Shown here: positions 10,319 to 23,700 of the stretch, in pieces
Numbering within the stretch: position 1 is the first letter of the stretch
Layout: each line of letters starts with the position of its first letter
Notes under the pieces: model-generated
Told to the model about the DNA's origin: nothing
The model's input: only the letters and a program-made list of their open reading frames with translations
Databases searched by the model: none
Assembly: GCA_027924585.1 (NCBI GenBank)
Contig: BSBM01000602.1
Span: forward strand, 5,207,501-5,271,500
Source: Larix kaempferi
Lineage: Eukaryota > Streptophyta > Pinopsida > Pinales > Pinaceae
DNA: 64,000 nt
Reading direction: 5' to 3'
Position numbers and translations under genes: made by a program

Positions 10319-11702
10319 TTTCGGGCTTCCAATTCCTTGTTGCCCTCATTTTTTCCCTCTCCCCCCCCCTCTCGATGGATTTTCAGCCCCATGAATCCCT
10401 AAATCATTTCGGGCTTCCCATGCCCCATCACACTCGTTTTCACCCCCCCCCCCCCCTCACATCCACCCTCTATCCCTTATGTTTCTCCCTCACTGTCTCC
10501 CGTTGTCCTCACTCTCCTCGTCTCCATCCTGTCGCCCCTCCCCCTTACTCCCCCTCCATTCCACCTTCACTCTCTCGACCTCTCCCTCCCCTCTCTACTC
10601 ACCCTCGACACTTGGTGGGGCGTCTCTTCCCACGACCCCTCTCTCCTCCATGCAGGCCATGGACCCTACAAGTAATTTATAGAACTTTGTTTCCTCAACA
10701 ACATACACAATTTTGGGTAGTTCCAGTACAACAAATAGATCCGATCCTGGCAACATGTGTCACAATTGGCCCGAAAAACATAGCCAAACTCCTAACATAA
10801 CCAAATTCTATAGTTGCCCAGGTACATAACCTTTCCAAGGTGGTAATGCATATGCAAACAGAGATTCACATACTCTCAAACGAAATATCTGAGGTAGAAT
10901 CATAAAAATTTTCCCTCAAACAATTGTTGAATGAACATAAAAAGCAAGAGGCTCTTAACTCGCCAAATGATGCATTGCACACAAAGATTCATGACCTCAA
11001 AACAAACGTAAAGAGATTTGAAGCCAGCAGGCCATCTTTAAACTGGAAATCGAGACTCACATTATCTCATGGGAATCAGTTGTCCATGGAAAGGACACGA
11101 CTCCCCCAATGGAAGTAGTTGAGGATGTACTACAGAGTCACAGACTAATCTCATTGAGGAGTGCACTAGGCAGGCCCGAGATTTGAACCTCAAAGTGAGG
11201 AGGCTCCCACCACCTCCTCCATATTTGGACCCCTTACAGGTTGGAGCCATGTTCCTCCGTGATACTGTTGACCTCCCAAAGATCACCTTGGAGGGGGCTT
11301 GGCTCATATTCAATTCCACACTTTTCCTTCGCTTTAGGTTGGAGCGCTTCGAGCCAAGTGGAATTTATTTTCCCTTCCTCGCAAGATATTCCTTGATGAG
11401 GACGTCACTAGGTACTAGGTAGTGGATCTCAAATGCTCTAGAGAGCAGGTCACCGCAACATGATAAGCGAGGAAATGGGTAGTTATCAGAGATCTCAGGG
11501 ATGTTATCCGAGATTCCCCCCTCCAAGATGGTCTTTCCCGGGGTTCTCCAAATGTTGGGCCCATTGGGGGAGGTGGTGGGAACTAGGAGTTTCAGTAGGT
11601 TGCTAGAATGGCAACAAGACTTTTTGGTCATTGCTAGGAATGATTTTGTTGGCCTGATTTTATGACCTGGCCAACTTAAGGAGATAAAGCCCACACAAGT
11701 GG
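10319..11702 (+). other. Pyrimidine-rich, LINE-like 5' segment
   Basis: The first 350 bp are C/T-rich with long C runs; the frame at 10375-10800 is a low-complexity Pro/Ser/Leu/His readout and I do not call it a gene. From about 10900 the text becomes coding-like (Lys/Glu-rich helical LNEHKKQEALNSPNDALH at 10927) and later broken frames continue to about 11700. It may be the ORF1 end of the LINE whose endonuclease and RT remnants start at 15930, separated by a 4.2 kb insertion. That link is inference from order and strand only. Confidence 0.3.
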
Positions 11703-13159
11703 CTTAGAACAGCTCCCGATGTGTTTGGGATGGAAATACCTCGTAGGTTATGGTCCTACTACCAGTTGAATTTATTCTCTTAAGGAGAATTATAAAATTC
11801 AACAAAAATGTAACCTAAATTAATCTAATGTGTCAAAATGAATCTTAAAGTTAGTTTCTAAATTTAATTTAACCTAATTTGCTTTCCTAAAGAAAGTCTC
11901 TTGTTTTGTTTTGTTTTTTGGATTTTTAATCTAATGACTATTTCAGAAAATTTAACAAAATAATCTAAATAAAAACCTAACTAAGGACTAAAAATTTAAT
12001 TTGGAAATTAATCAAAACTATTTAACTATTTTATTCTAACCTATCTCAGCTGAGAGCAACTTGGAAGACTAAATTAATCATCAATTAATCATTTAAAATG
12101 ACAAAGAATAAAAATGATAATATCTTAAATAAAAATATCATAAGAGATTATCACATGAATTGCTTTGTTGTATATGCACAAAACAGAAAAATTAAAATAG
12201 AAAACTATTTTAATTTTTTCTATAATGATGTATTAATCAATAATCAATATCCAATACCAAATATTCGAATTAAAAGATTGTATTCATTTATGAAAACACT
12301 GTGGACACACAAATGCTATCAGAAATAAATATGAAATATACTATTACTAAATCACAGTTACCAATAACATATTGAGTAAAAGATTCAGTAATACTTAATC
12401 AAATATTAATATTGTGCAGATAGAGTAACTTTCAGATAATCTATACAATTATAGCACAGTACAATTGCATAAGTATAAAACGAGAAAGTTGTATATTGAA
12501 ATATGTATTTAAGTTTTAGAAAATGGTAGCCAAACAAAGATACCAGTTTGAGAAATTCAGTCACAATCATCCACGAAGATAAAACTCCAGTAGAGCGATC
12601 AAACTAGAAATTGTATAATGTTTCAATAAGTTTTTCTCCAGAACTCCATCGACCCTAAACCTGTAATTTTTTATCACTAAAATACAACAGGCTTTCAATA
12701 ACCTCCACCAGGTTTGTCTAACCTACACCTAAAAATAGATGCCAGCTCTCTAACAGCTTTTAGGAATTTTAATAGATGATAATCAGAATCTTTCTATTAC
12801 ATTTAACTTGAACATCTGGAAGATGAATAGCTGTTAAACTAACTTCATGATGAAAAATGTTTTATGTGAAAAGCTGGATCAAAGTAACACCTGGCACGCA
12901 CTCTCCAATTCGATAATCAAAAGTAGATGTAACTGCAGCATCTTTTTCCAAAAATTTCGATCCTCGTGGCATGTAACTTCTCCACCTAATTGCTCAAAAT
13001 TATAGAAACCTCCACCTGTGCAAGAAAAATACAAATCTCATAAGTCCAGAATTCAATGTAAGATGACAATAAAATAGTAAAAGCATTTGAGCATATTAAT
13101 CAAAATTTTTGTTACCTGCTAGATTCAAAACAGAATGCACACTTGTTACTAGAAATAAT
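11703..13159. other. AT-rich segment downstream of a minus-strand gag-like gene
   Basis: Strongly AT-rich without long frames. On the minus strand a block at about 12894-13005 is preceded by TTTTTCTTGCACAG (acceptor-like) and stays open for about 40 codons, and 13110-13125 contains a donor-like AGCAG|GTAAC. These could be 3' exons or a spliced UTR of the pseudogene at 13160-14912, or chance. Nothing else is recognised. Confidence 0.3.
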
Positions 13160-14912
13160 TCAAGTTGAATTACAGAGTGTAATTTTCCTTCTTGATTCTG
13201 ATAATCTGGTCGTAAGCTCAATGATTTTAAGCTTCTGATTCTCAATTTGTTCAAGTAATTGCTCATTCGTCATCTTTATGATTTTTCTATAATTCTTGTA
13301 TTTTTCTTTCCTTGACTTCATTTCTAGCCATTTGTTCACCAATGAAAATAATTCTTCTTTAAGAGATTTGATTTCATTTTTCATACCTAGCTCATTGGAA
13401 TATGCTTCTTGTAGCTCAACTTTTAACTCAGAAACCTTGTCCTTTAAGATTTGTTTGAGGGTTAATTGGAACTCCTCACTGCTATCATCAGATGTAGAAT
13501 CATTAGTGAATGAGGGTTTCAATCTGGATGTGATAGGGGAAGACTGATTAGCCAATTCATTACCCAATGAAAAGGAATGATTTACCCCAACATCTGTTTC
13601 ATCATCTTTATGAAAAACATCATGAATTGGATCCTCCTCACAATCAATTTGTATCAATGGAGATTCTTCCTGCTGCTGAACGATAAGAGGGATGGGAATT
13701 GTAGCCATGCTACGAGTAAAACATCTAGCCCTAATAGATACTGAACCCTTCTCTTTAGAACAAACATCTGTTAATTGTTCAAGTGTTTGTGCAGGTACGC
13801 CACGGGGTTTTCCAAAGGTACTTGGATCTATCAGGTTTTCAGGATTTGGACCATTTACACACCCTGAAACATCCTCAACCATCCCAGTTATATTTCCAAA
13901 CGCATCAAAATGCTTGAGAGATGAAGATGAGGCTAACTTAGTTCTGGGATCCAAACTACCATCATTCGCAGACAATTTACCAATTTCTGACTTGGATTTA
14001 TATACATCATCAACTTCTGGGTATGAAGGGGCCCTCCATTTTCTACGAGTTTTGGGAAGAAGAGTTGGCCAGTATTGAGTTAACCCTAGGTTATTTTCTA
14101 CTAGAAACTCATCCTAAGATCTTCCAACGAGAGACAATTGATGTTGAAGCAAAATCTTAATCAGGCCATGGTGAAACAAGCTCCTATCAATGTCACCCAC
14201 AGTGGTTTGTACAGTTCGAGCCATCTTTTGTAAACTCCGAAACAGGAAAAAAGGTAAATTAAGCTTATGACCTTTCAAAGCTAAGAGCAAATGTAAATGA
14301 TAATAATGGATATGAGATAGTATTCCATCACATGATACATATCTGACCAAGACTTCATATGAATTCTGCCATTCTGGTTTCAAATATTTAGCAAAAACCC
14401 CAACAGCCAAGTTCGAATTAGCCAGAAGAGGAAGAAGTAATGACTTACATCTATTTTTGTTAACCCGTTCTCCTTTGAACCATCGCTCTCCAATTTGGGG
14501 CAAGCTCGTGGCTTCTGCAATTTTTCCTTCATTGACAATAACCGGAAACCCTCCCACTTGAGTCTCGTTCTCCCTAAAATTTAAAGCGAATTGCTTGGTA
14601 ACCTCACTATGATGGCCACTAAATGTTTTGAAGAATGAACCCCAATCTATTTTATGAAACAGAGCAGCAACCTGATACCTCAAAACGACATAGAGGAGCC
14701 ATTTCCTCACGATGATTCTGAATGAGGTTTGGAGTAAAAGGCTGCGTGAATATGGATGGTATTGGAATCCAAGTGGAAGACATTATGAAATCTCCATTTG
14801 GATCATATGAAACCCTAGACCCGAGTTTAGGACTGATACTCCTCACCACCAAAGGCAAAGACATAAATGAGCGAAACTTAATGATACAACCTGGAGTTAC
14901 TATCCCGTACAA
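13160..14912 (-). pseudogene. Gag-like 'putative plant transposon protein' with C-terminal coiled coil, broken
   Basis: On the minus strand, 14710 to 13160 is one frame interrupted only by a TAG near 14114. The N-terminal 86 codons (14912-14652) lie in another frame, so a frameshift sits near 14700. The middle part has the layout of the putative plant transposon (gag-like) domain found in plant retroelements: FFKTFSGHHSEVTKQFALNF, then GKIAEATSLPQIGERWFKG, then KPEWQNSYEVLVRYVSCDGI and LFHHGLIKILLQHQ. The C-terminal 100 residues are charged and heptad-like (KVSELKVELQEAYSNELGMK), a likely coiled coil. Family naming is from recall of the motif order, not a search. No pol follows on either side, so it may be a non-autonomous element's only gene. 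Confidence 0.6.
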
Positions 14913-14952
14913 AAATCAATTCGATTATATATATGTTATGAACTTTGGATGA

Positions 14953-15929
14953 TAAAATATTCATTTAAAACAATGCATATTGAACAGATGTCATCAAAAT
15001 ATCAATTCATCCTTCACATCAAATAAATCATTACAGGATTTTGACAGGAGAATACCATACGTGGAAGTTAGGTGATAGATAATTTCGTATCATGAAACAT
15101 TATGGTTTATAAAAACATTATGAAGTCGATGAAATTATCAAACCAAAAGCTGATAAAAACATAACCAAATCCTTCAAATCTTAATTCACAATGATTCAAT
15201 TCCGGAATTTAAGCTAGGCTGATACAAGGTGGCAAAACAGGCTTATTCAAATGTGAAATATTAGTTTAATTTGTCAAGCCAATTCAATGTAACTCAATCG
15301 GCTAATGGTTATCATAAGATGAGTTTTAAAACCATAACCAATTTCAATTCATCATTTGATCATAAAACAAAACTCTGCATTTATAATTCAACATGAAATC
15401 GAATGTGAAGTTAAGCATATTTACAAAGCTAAATTTATTTATTTACAAAAATTAAAATATGATCTACATATGTCAAGGATAATATGAATATCTACTACGG
15501 GTTAAAATAGATTTAAGAACAAAATTAATTAACCCTAAGCAAATATATATTAACATATACTTAATCATAGGAAACCATATCTCAAAAGAAATCAAAATAG
15601 AAAATGAAATAATGAGAGATAGAATCAAATTCAAGTAGTGTTAATCAACAATAAATAATAATAACTAGCAAAGCATAAATATAATCACTTAAAATAGTAC
15701 TGAAGTTGATCATATTTTAACAGCTGCTAGAATAATCAATTTGTAAAAACAACTAGCTCGAATTGAAATTACTTCTTCAACTTATTTTGATCATGAAATA
15801 CCTTCTAATAGAGAGTACCTTCAAAGATTCTGAAGGCACTTCTTTCAAAATTTTATGATAATTTATAGAAGAGAACTGATCAATTTTATTCAATGAAGCA
15901 GAAAAATTGAGAGGGTTGTTGCCTGCCAA
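14953..15929. other. AT-rich segment, nothing recognised
   Basis: Upstream (in minus-strand terms) of the gag-like pseudogene. There is no long frame, no LTR-type end and no repeat beyond simple A/T runs. It may hold the 5' region of that element. Confidence 0.3.
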
Positions 15930-17651
15930 CAGATTTATGATGCCCTTGGCTCATCAGACATCCTCTTCATCACTGAGACCCATGCGAGCCCTATCCGTCC
16001 TCTCCTCGACATAGTAGGATACCTTTGGATTTTAGTTTGTAGGCAATACACTAGAGGTTCAGGAGGTGTCAAAGGGTTAGTTGGGGTCGCTTGTTTGATC
16101 AGGGACTCGCTTCTTGGGAGAGTGTCTACAGTCTCTTCGGATGATTTTTCCTAGTTCATGTGGATTAGGATTCACAAGTTATCTTTATTACCTAGAGACA
16201 TCTACATCGCAGTATGCTATTTTATTCTAGCCTCATCTTAGGTTGCTATTCATAGTGATTTTGTTGGGGTCCCCTACCTGGATTTATATGTAGATGTCAT
16301 TTAGTATTTCGGGGTTGAAGAGGTCATCCTTTTGGGGGACTTCAATGCCCGCACTAGAGATCTCAAATTCCCTCTTCATGACCGTGCTAAGGATGCATTT
16401 CAAACCCAGGAGATTGATCCGGATTCAATGGGACTTCATCGCACTTCTGATGATATGTTCAGACCCATTAAAGTATATGGCAAACACATTTTGAGGCTTG
16501 GAGAATCTCACAAGCTTTTGATCATCAATGGTCCCTCTTGTTTCCTTGAGTCCTACCACTTCATATGTCGTCCTCATGGTGGGGGCGCTAGCATAGTGGA
16601 TTGTGGCATGTCCAACCAGGATCTGCTTCCCTACATTCACCATTGTTCGATAACCCCCATCCTCTTAGTCGACCATGCCCTTCTCTCCTTCTCCCTCTAA
16701 GTTGTTCCCCCCCTCCCTCAATCCCACCTTCCTCATGCCCACATTGGACCATTGTCAAAATATGAGGGGGACTCCGATGCCTTCTCATCCTACCCCCACC
16801 AGATGCTCCCTTCTGAATTCCAGTTCTCTTCCCTTGATTCTTTCACTGCCATGTACGTTCGCCTTTCATCCACCATTTGGGATGCTTCCCTAAAGTCCTA
16901 TCCTTTCGTTGTCCGGTTCTCCTCCCCAAAACCCAGATCTCATCCCATGAATTGTTGGTATGACTCAAATTGTTAAATACTCCATTGCCAGCTTTGTCAC
17001 GCCTTCTCTTGCGATCTCCTCTCCTACCCTAGACTTAAAGCCTCTTACCTTCGTTTCCACCACAAGAAGCGCCTATTCATTTCACAGAGGATACGTGAAT
17101 TGTGCACTTCCCTTAAACTCTCTCCGAAATTTTTTTAGTGCACCGTCTTCCCTTGTCGGTCCCCCCTTCCATCCAATCTTAATCCCACATCCATGTTTTT
17201 TCATACCTCAACTCTTTATGATGTCCCCATGCAATCATGCTATCTATTCTCGTCTTGAGATATGTGAGAGGTAGCTTGGGCAATGAAAACTCGTAAAGCA
17301 GTGAATGAGGAAGGATTCTAGGTGGAGTTCTTCAAGCGTGGGCTCCACGCTCTAGATAGCTACGTGGCTAATCTCTTCAACCACGCAGCCCATTGAGGTT
17401 TCCCACCAACATGATCACATCACACCATTCACTCTATAAACATATTGGGCCCCATCACAGATCCCAACAACTACAGAATGATCATGGTAGGCCACACGTT
17501 CTCGAAGGTTTACGTAACAATCCTTCATATGAAGCTTTCTGGAGAGCTTGAAGATAAACACCTTAGAGGAAGAGGGCAGGTAGGATTCAGTTCTGCTCAT
17601 CAGACCATTGATCACATTTTCACCCTCCGAGCTATTATTGAGTGGGCATGA
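15930..17651 (+). pseudogene. Degenerate LINE ORF2: endonuclease and start of reverse transcriptase
   Basis: The plus-strand frames read as an apurinic-type (EEP) endonuclease: DALGSSDILFITETHAS near 15937, the LLGDFNARTRDL motif near 16330, a long open part to 16700, and DHALLSFSL at its end, matching the conserved ...SDH... terminus. After a broken linker, RT sequence follows: DPNNYRMIMVGHTFSKVY near 17461 and GQVGFSSAHQTIDHIFTLR near 17577 (the NYRPI and QxGF blocks). The frame then stops in unrelated sequence at 17651, before the catalytic FADD block, so it is 3' truncated. Stops such as TAG in the GF-VEFF context show nonsense decay. It belongs to a different LINE lineage from the copy at 19209-26417. 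Confidence 0.8.
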
Positions 17652-18274
17652 TAAGCCTCATATGCCCAACCAAATTTGAACTAAATTTTTGCTAACTGCG
17701 TATGGAATCTAGTTCAAGACTTATGTCAAGCACTTTGCAACACTGTTCAAATTCCACTGAATATTGTCCAAATCTGGTAGACTGATTTTGCATTGATTTA
17801 CAAGGAATGCTTTTTATGGTTTTGCGTTCAACACTCATGGAACATAATTTGACTACCAAATGTGCACATAAAAAATATACATATGTATTTAATACTAAGA
17901 AATACACTCACATCAACCCAGTGTTACATTTGCAACTTTTTATTGCCTATAATAGCAGTACAAATAGGTGTTTAAAATCAGATTTAAAGTGTACATTCAT
18001 ATTACAGTTTGACTATTTGTTGCAACTACTTGGTAGAATTATTTATCAAATTTTATGTAACTTCGAGTCTTCCACTTGATATCTACTATGAGTCTATGAT
18101 TTTTCAAATTTTCAATGTGAATGTTCATTGTTCAATGAATCATTGAATTTAGAATTATGAATCATGATTCATAATTTATGAAGAAATCTGAAATATGCAT
18201 GTATAATGTGACTATGACATATATATATATATATATATAGTACCCCCAACGTACCCAAGTACCCTGTTTCAAAA
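17652..18274. other. Unassigned segment ending in a (TA)n run
   Basis: There is no conserved frame. Short AT-rich text includes ATTCATAATTTATGAA-type small palindromes near 18165 and a TATATATA run at about 18220-18239. Confidence 0.3.
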
Positions 18275-18593
18275 AGTGGCATCCTCGTCCCCGTCCTTGT
18301 ACCCAAGTTTCCTGGCAACTTAGATTATTTTAATAATATAATTTCTATACCTCTGCCCTAAATTTTCTTGAATATTGAAATAATCTCTTCCTAGGCTGCC
18401 CCAAATTGTCTTGGATACCGAAATGAAATTAATAATCTCTTCAAAAGTGGCATCCCTGTACCCAAGTTTCCTAGCAACTTAGATTATTTTAATAATATAA
18501 TTTCTATACCTCTTCCCTAAATGTTCTTGGATATTGAAATAATCTCTTCCTAGGCTGCCCCAAATTGTCTTGGATACCGAAATGAAATTAATA
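18275..18593. repeat. About 170-bp tandem duplication
   Basis: Copy 1 at 18275-18445 and copy 2 at 18446-18593 both begin AGTGGCATCC and share TAGGCTGCCCCAAATTGTCT. They differ mainly by an insert (TCGTCCCCGTCCT) in copy 1. Confidence 0.88.
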
Positions 18594-19190
18594 TCCTAAC
18601 CCATTATCCACTAATTACTATTACAACTAATATATAATAATATTTTATAATAATAGTCAAAAGATGGGTCCAATAACTTTTACCCATCAATCTAACTAAT
18701 ATACCCATATATATATATATATATATAGTAATTAATTTTATAACTAATATATAATAATATTATATTATAATTAATATTTTATAATAACTATCAAAAATTG
18801 GGTCCAATAACTTTTAACTAATATATAATATATCATTAATATATAATAGTAACTAATATCATAACTAATATACCCATCCATCATTTAGGTAATACATGAT
18901 CTTTATATAGTATATAATAGTAATAGCAATTAATATTATAACTAATATATAATAATATTATATTATAATTAATATTTAATAATAACCATCAAAAATTGGG
19001 TTTTGAACTAATATCATAACCAATATACCTATCCATCTTTTACGTAACCAATATATATTATATAATAGTAATAGTAATTAATATTATAACTAATATATAA
19101 TAATATTATATTATAATTAATATTTTTATAATAACCATCAAAAGTTGGGTCCAATAAATTTTAACTAATATATAATATATACTTAAATAT
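18594..19190. repeat. AT-rich tandem-repeat field (left part)
   Basis: Three to four imperfect units of about 150-200 bp are built from AACTAATATATAATAATATT, ATAACCATCAAAAGTTGGGT and ACTAATATACCCATCCATC. The same repeat resumes at 26436-26485 directly after the LINE, so the field was continuous before that insertion. Confidence 0.85.
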
Positions 19191-19208
19191 AATAATAACT
19201 AATATCAT
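19191..19208 (+). repeat. Left target-site duplication of the LINE
   Basis: AATAATAACTAATATCAT, identical to 26418-26435. The 18-bp length suits target-primed reverse transcription. Confidence 0.92.
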
Positions 19209-19300
19209 GAACGAAACGTTGATAAGAGCAACTAAAACAAAATTTAGAAGCGAGCTAGGGTTTTCGACGATTTCTGAAGGAGGGCGGATTGGCGGCATCC

Positions 19301-20623
19301 ATGGCTGCAACTGTGGGGGGGAGCGACCCAACCCCCCAAAGCTCATCTCATGCGGACTTTCGGGTCGGTGGGATTCCAATCTCGTTAGATGGGATGGGTG
19401 GTGTTGGAAAAAATTCACAGGAGGCGAGATCTGCAAATCCCTCGGCGGGCAGGAAGCTGGGTCAATGCATAACCAAAGCGACCTCAATTCCATCAATGAC
19501 AATCATATCCAGTAAGTTGAGAGATAAGATTCAGTATATGTAGGACCATGCACTCATTGGGAAGTTTGTTGGGGTGTTACCCTCTGAAAAATCCCTAATA
19601 TGGTGGATTAATTCAACTTGGAAACCCAAAGGTCATTATGATCTACAATTAGGGTCCAAGGGTTTCATTACGGTTTCCTTCCTGAATATGGATGCTAGAA
19701 ACAAAGTTCTAGATGGAGGCCCTTATTTTTTATATTCAGTTGGCCTCTTTCTGAGGCCGTGGAAAAAGAAGTTTTTCCCCGAAAAGGAAGACATGAAGAT
19801 TGCTCCAGTTTGTATCAGACTCTATTCTCTTCCGAGTGAATACTAGGAGGCAGAAATCTTGGAGGACATTGGGAACAATCTGGGAACATTTGTTAAGATA
19901 TCTGAATAGACAAAATCCCAACATTACACGGCTTACGCATGGATCCGTGTCTACATGGATCTCACGTGGGAGCTTCCTAAAGTGATCAAGATGGTGTGGG
20001 AAGACAAGGAATGGATCCAACCCTTGGACTATGAACAAATTCTATTCCGATGTCGAAGATACCATGAGCATGGTCACTTATATAGAGATTGCCCCATGAA
20101 TAACCCAAAACCCTCCCCCAAGAGTGTCGAAGAGAACATAGATCCAAGGTTTACTAGGGTGCCGAATCGTAAGCGTGGAGGGAGAAAGCAGGAATTCATG
20201 GAAGGAGCAAAGAAGATCATGACTTCTAATCCTTTTGATGCTCTCAAGGAGCAAGAGGAGGATAATGATTCTATCCCACCCTAGGGAAAGTCTAATACAA
20301 AAAATTAGGAGCAATCGACTGAACCTTCTCGGTCTCCGTCATTGAGGATGGAAGAAACCCTATTCGAGGATATCAGGGGGGAAGCTGGAGAGGAGACCGA
20401 AGATATGGATATTGGGGATCTGGATCTGGATGGAATCGAACAGGCTTGTGAGGACTTTGCAAAAGGCTATGTGCCCCAAGAGAAAGTGACCCTTCTGAAA
20501 GAAGCCATCCTAAAAGCTAGGGAATCCAAACGCCTGGGTATTATCCCTAGATCTCAGAGAGACCATAAGAGGAAACACGAAGAAAATACCAAGAAGCTAG
20601 GCCGAAACTCTAATCGGCAGTGA
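19301..20623 (+). pseudogene. LINE ORF1: DUF4283-type RNA-binding protein with a CCHC-like knuckle
   Basis: ORF1 proteins of plant L1-like elements bind the element RNA. A single frame covers about 440 codons from the ATG at 19301 (MAATVGGSDPTPQSS). It contains a DUF4283-like core (LIGKFVGVLPSEKSLIWW, then LDGGPYFLYSVGLFLRPW and PVCIRLYSLPSEY) followed by the knuckle FRCRRYHEHGHLYRDC, whose second Cys is replaced by Tyr. An acidic, then basic tail follows. The frame has five stops, all TAG (near 19541, 19844, 19907, 20282 and 20306); no frameshift is needed to read it through. The ATG at 19301 was chosen because it is the first in this frame; a TTG lies 12 bases upstream. Confidence 0.85.
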
Positions 20624-20710
20624 ATAGCAGCAACAGGATTGAAGTTGGTTGAATCAGGTTAGTACCCTACCATCAGGGCTGCCTTAGGACTGTAATATTT
20701 TATTTTCTTA

Positions 20711-23700
20711 ATGAAGATTGTTTCTTCGAATATTAGGGGGCTTAACGGCCAGCAAAACATTAAAATCCTTAGGAAGAAGATAAAGAAAACAAATCCTGCC
20801 ATCTTGTTTCTTCAAGAGACAAAATGTTCGGCGATTCATTTACAGGAGAAATGCAAAAAGATCTGGAAAAAATGCGAAGTCATGGGCATAGATGCCAAGG
20901 GTTTCGCTAGAGGGATTGGTATTCTTTGGGACCCGGGCAAAGTCAGTCTCTCGGGTTTCCACAGGAATCATTGTTTTCTTTCTGTTGAGTTTTAGGTAAT
21001 TGGCTTCTAGGTTTATGGCCTCCTTACCAATGTCTATGGTCCTCATACTCCTGGGGAGAAAGTCTCCTTCTTAGACTCCCTGAGATGGTTGGGAGCGATG
21101 GCTATGGGTCAGCATTGGTTTGTGGGTGGGGATTTCAACCTTATTTATTCCTTAGAGGATAAAAAAGAAGGAATACGTCGCCTTGAGGATGAGTATGTCC
21201 GCTTCAGGAATACTATTGAGGACCTGAAGCTTGTTGATGTGATCCCGGGGGAAGGTCAATTTACTTGGAATAACAAGAGGAAGGGAGATCGCCACATTGC
21301 GTCTCGTTTGGATCTTTTCCTGGTCTCTGATTCGGTGATGGACTCGGGAAGTGAAATCGCTACCTCCATTCTCCCTGCTCCGGGATCAGACCATTGGCCA
21401 ATTGAACTCTGGTGGAGTGGGTTGGGATCTCAATTTAAGAAGCCTTTTCGGTTTGAGCGGTTATGGTTAGGTCATCCGTATTTTAAAGGAAAGGTAACCC
21501 AATGGTGGGGGGAGATGGACTCTGGAGAGGGCCAGAGTATGTACAAATTTCAATAGAAACTGAAAGTGCTAAAAGAAAAAATTAAGAAATGGAATAAGGA
21601 GGAATTTGGAAACATTTTCGAGGACAAACAAGCCCTTGAATCTCGGCTGGAGGAAATCCAAAAAAGAGGCATGCACTCAGGTACACATCGGAGCTTCAGA
21701 GTGAGGAAACTACAGTGTACAATAAGCTTTTAGAGAGGGAGAAGCAAAAGGAAATTCAATGGCACCAAAAGGCGAGAGTTAACTGGCTTCATGATGGTGA
21801 AAGGAACACCAATTTTTTCCATCGCTCAGTAATTCAGAATCATATGCAAAATCGGATCCTCAAGCTCAAAAACAGGGAGGGGGAAAGGCTTGAAACTCAG
21901 GAAGAGATTGAAGGTGAACTCCAAATATTTTTTTTTCAGAATATTATGACTGAAAATGCTATGGATAGAAGAAGACATATTAAGTTAATCACTCAAAACA
22001 TCCCATCCCCGGTTTTGTAGGAGCAAAACGATCTCCTGATGAGACCAATAACCTTGACTGATGTGGAGGAAGTTGTTCAACAAATGGCGGATGGGAAAGC
22101 CCCCGGTCCTGATGGCTTCACTACCAATTTCTTCCATTACTTTTGGGATCTTGTGAATATGGAGGTTTGGCAAATTGTGGAATCCTCAAGATGTTCTGGG
22201 AAAATCATCCTAGCTTTTAATGTGACCTTCCTTGCCCTCATTCCCAAGAGTGAGGGAGCGGATTCCCCTAACAAGTTTAGACCGATAGCCCTTTGCAATG
22301 TGATTTATAAGATTGTTACAAAAGTTATTGCTAACCAGCTAAAGCCTATTCTCCCCTCCATTATCTCCCCTGAGCAGTCTGGGTTTGTTGAAGGTAGGAA
22401 GATCATTGATGGTATTATCCTGGTCCATGAGGTTCTCCATTCTCTTAAAAAGGAAAAAATACCGGGAATGATGTTGAAGCTTGACATAGCTAAGGCTTTA
22501 TGATAAATTGAATTGGCAATTCATGAAGGAAATGCTGCAGACTTTCGGTTTTTCGAAAATGTGGATCAGATGGATTATGAATCCGATTTCTTCCTCCTTC
22601 TCCTCTATATTGCTTAATGGTGTCCCCACTGGTCTTCTCAAACCTTCTAGAAGGATTCTTCAAGGGGATCCTCTCTCCCCTTTCCTCTTCGTCATCATGG
22701 CTAAAGGATTAGGGAGAACAATTAAATCCATGCAGGGAAACCACAATTTGCAGGGGCTTATTATTCATCCCAGAGCGGATTGTCAAACCCATCATCAATT
22801 TGTCGATGACACCATGCTTATGGGGCACCCGTCTGTCCAAGAAGCAAGGGCTATTCATCTTTGTCTTGATAACTTTGGTAAATCCTCTGGTCTTGAGGTT
22901 AATGGACATAAATCGCAAGTTTTTTTCTTCAATACTCCCAAGATTACTAGGAGAAATATCTGTTGGATCTTGGGTTTCCCGGAGAGTTCCCTTTTGTCCA
23001 AATACTTGGGTGCTCCTTTGGTTGATTCCACTGTTCGTCATGGGTCTTGGAGGGAGATGCTTGACAGAATGAGGAAGAAACTATCTAACTGGACCCTTCG
23101 ACCCCTGAATTTCGCTAGCCGCTTGGTTCTTGTTAAAGCTGTTTTGTAGGCGATGCTTACCTATTTGTTTTCGACAATGATGGCTCCCAAAGCCATCCTT
23201 AGGGAGATCATAAATATTCAGAGAAACTTTTATGGAGCGGTCCGGGGGACCACTGCAAATGGGATCTGGTTAAATGGGACGAGATTTTCTCTCCCAAAGA
23301 TCAGGGTGGTCTCAATATTCGGGACCCGACACAGGTAAATTATGTCTCTGGAGCTAAAACATGGTGGAGATGGGTTACTCACAGCTATGAACCCTGGGCT
23401 AAGCTATGGCACTCCAAATATGCGGGAGAGTGGGAAAAATAAAATCTGATCCGTTTTTTTGAAACAATCCCAGGGTCCTAGATATGGAAGTCAGCTTCAC
23501 AAGGGAAAAGCCTGGTGCAGGAGAATAGCTTTTGGGAAGTCAGAAATGGGCGAAGGGCTAAGGCTTGGGAGGATTCATGGCAACAGTTACTTTCCATTGC
23601 TAATTCCATTGAAGTCCCTCTTGTCATTCAGGGATGTATTAACAACAACAAAATCCTGGTCCATGACCTCTGGGAAATTTCCACTCAAGATCAGGACTTC

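Noticed and set aside
10375-10800. 141-codon Pro/Ser/Leu/His-rich open frame
   Set aside because: It reads through C/T homopolymer and low-complexity DNA; overlapping frames are equally open, and there is no domain.
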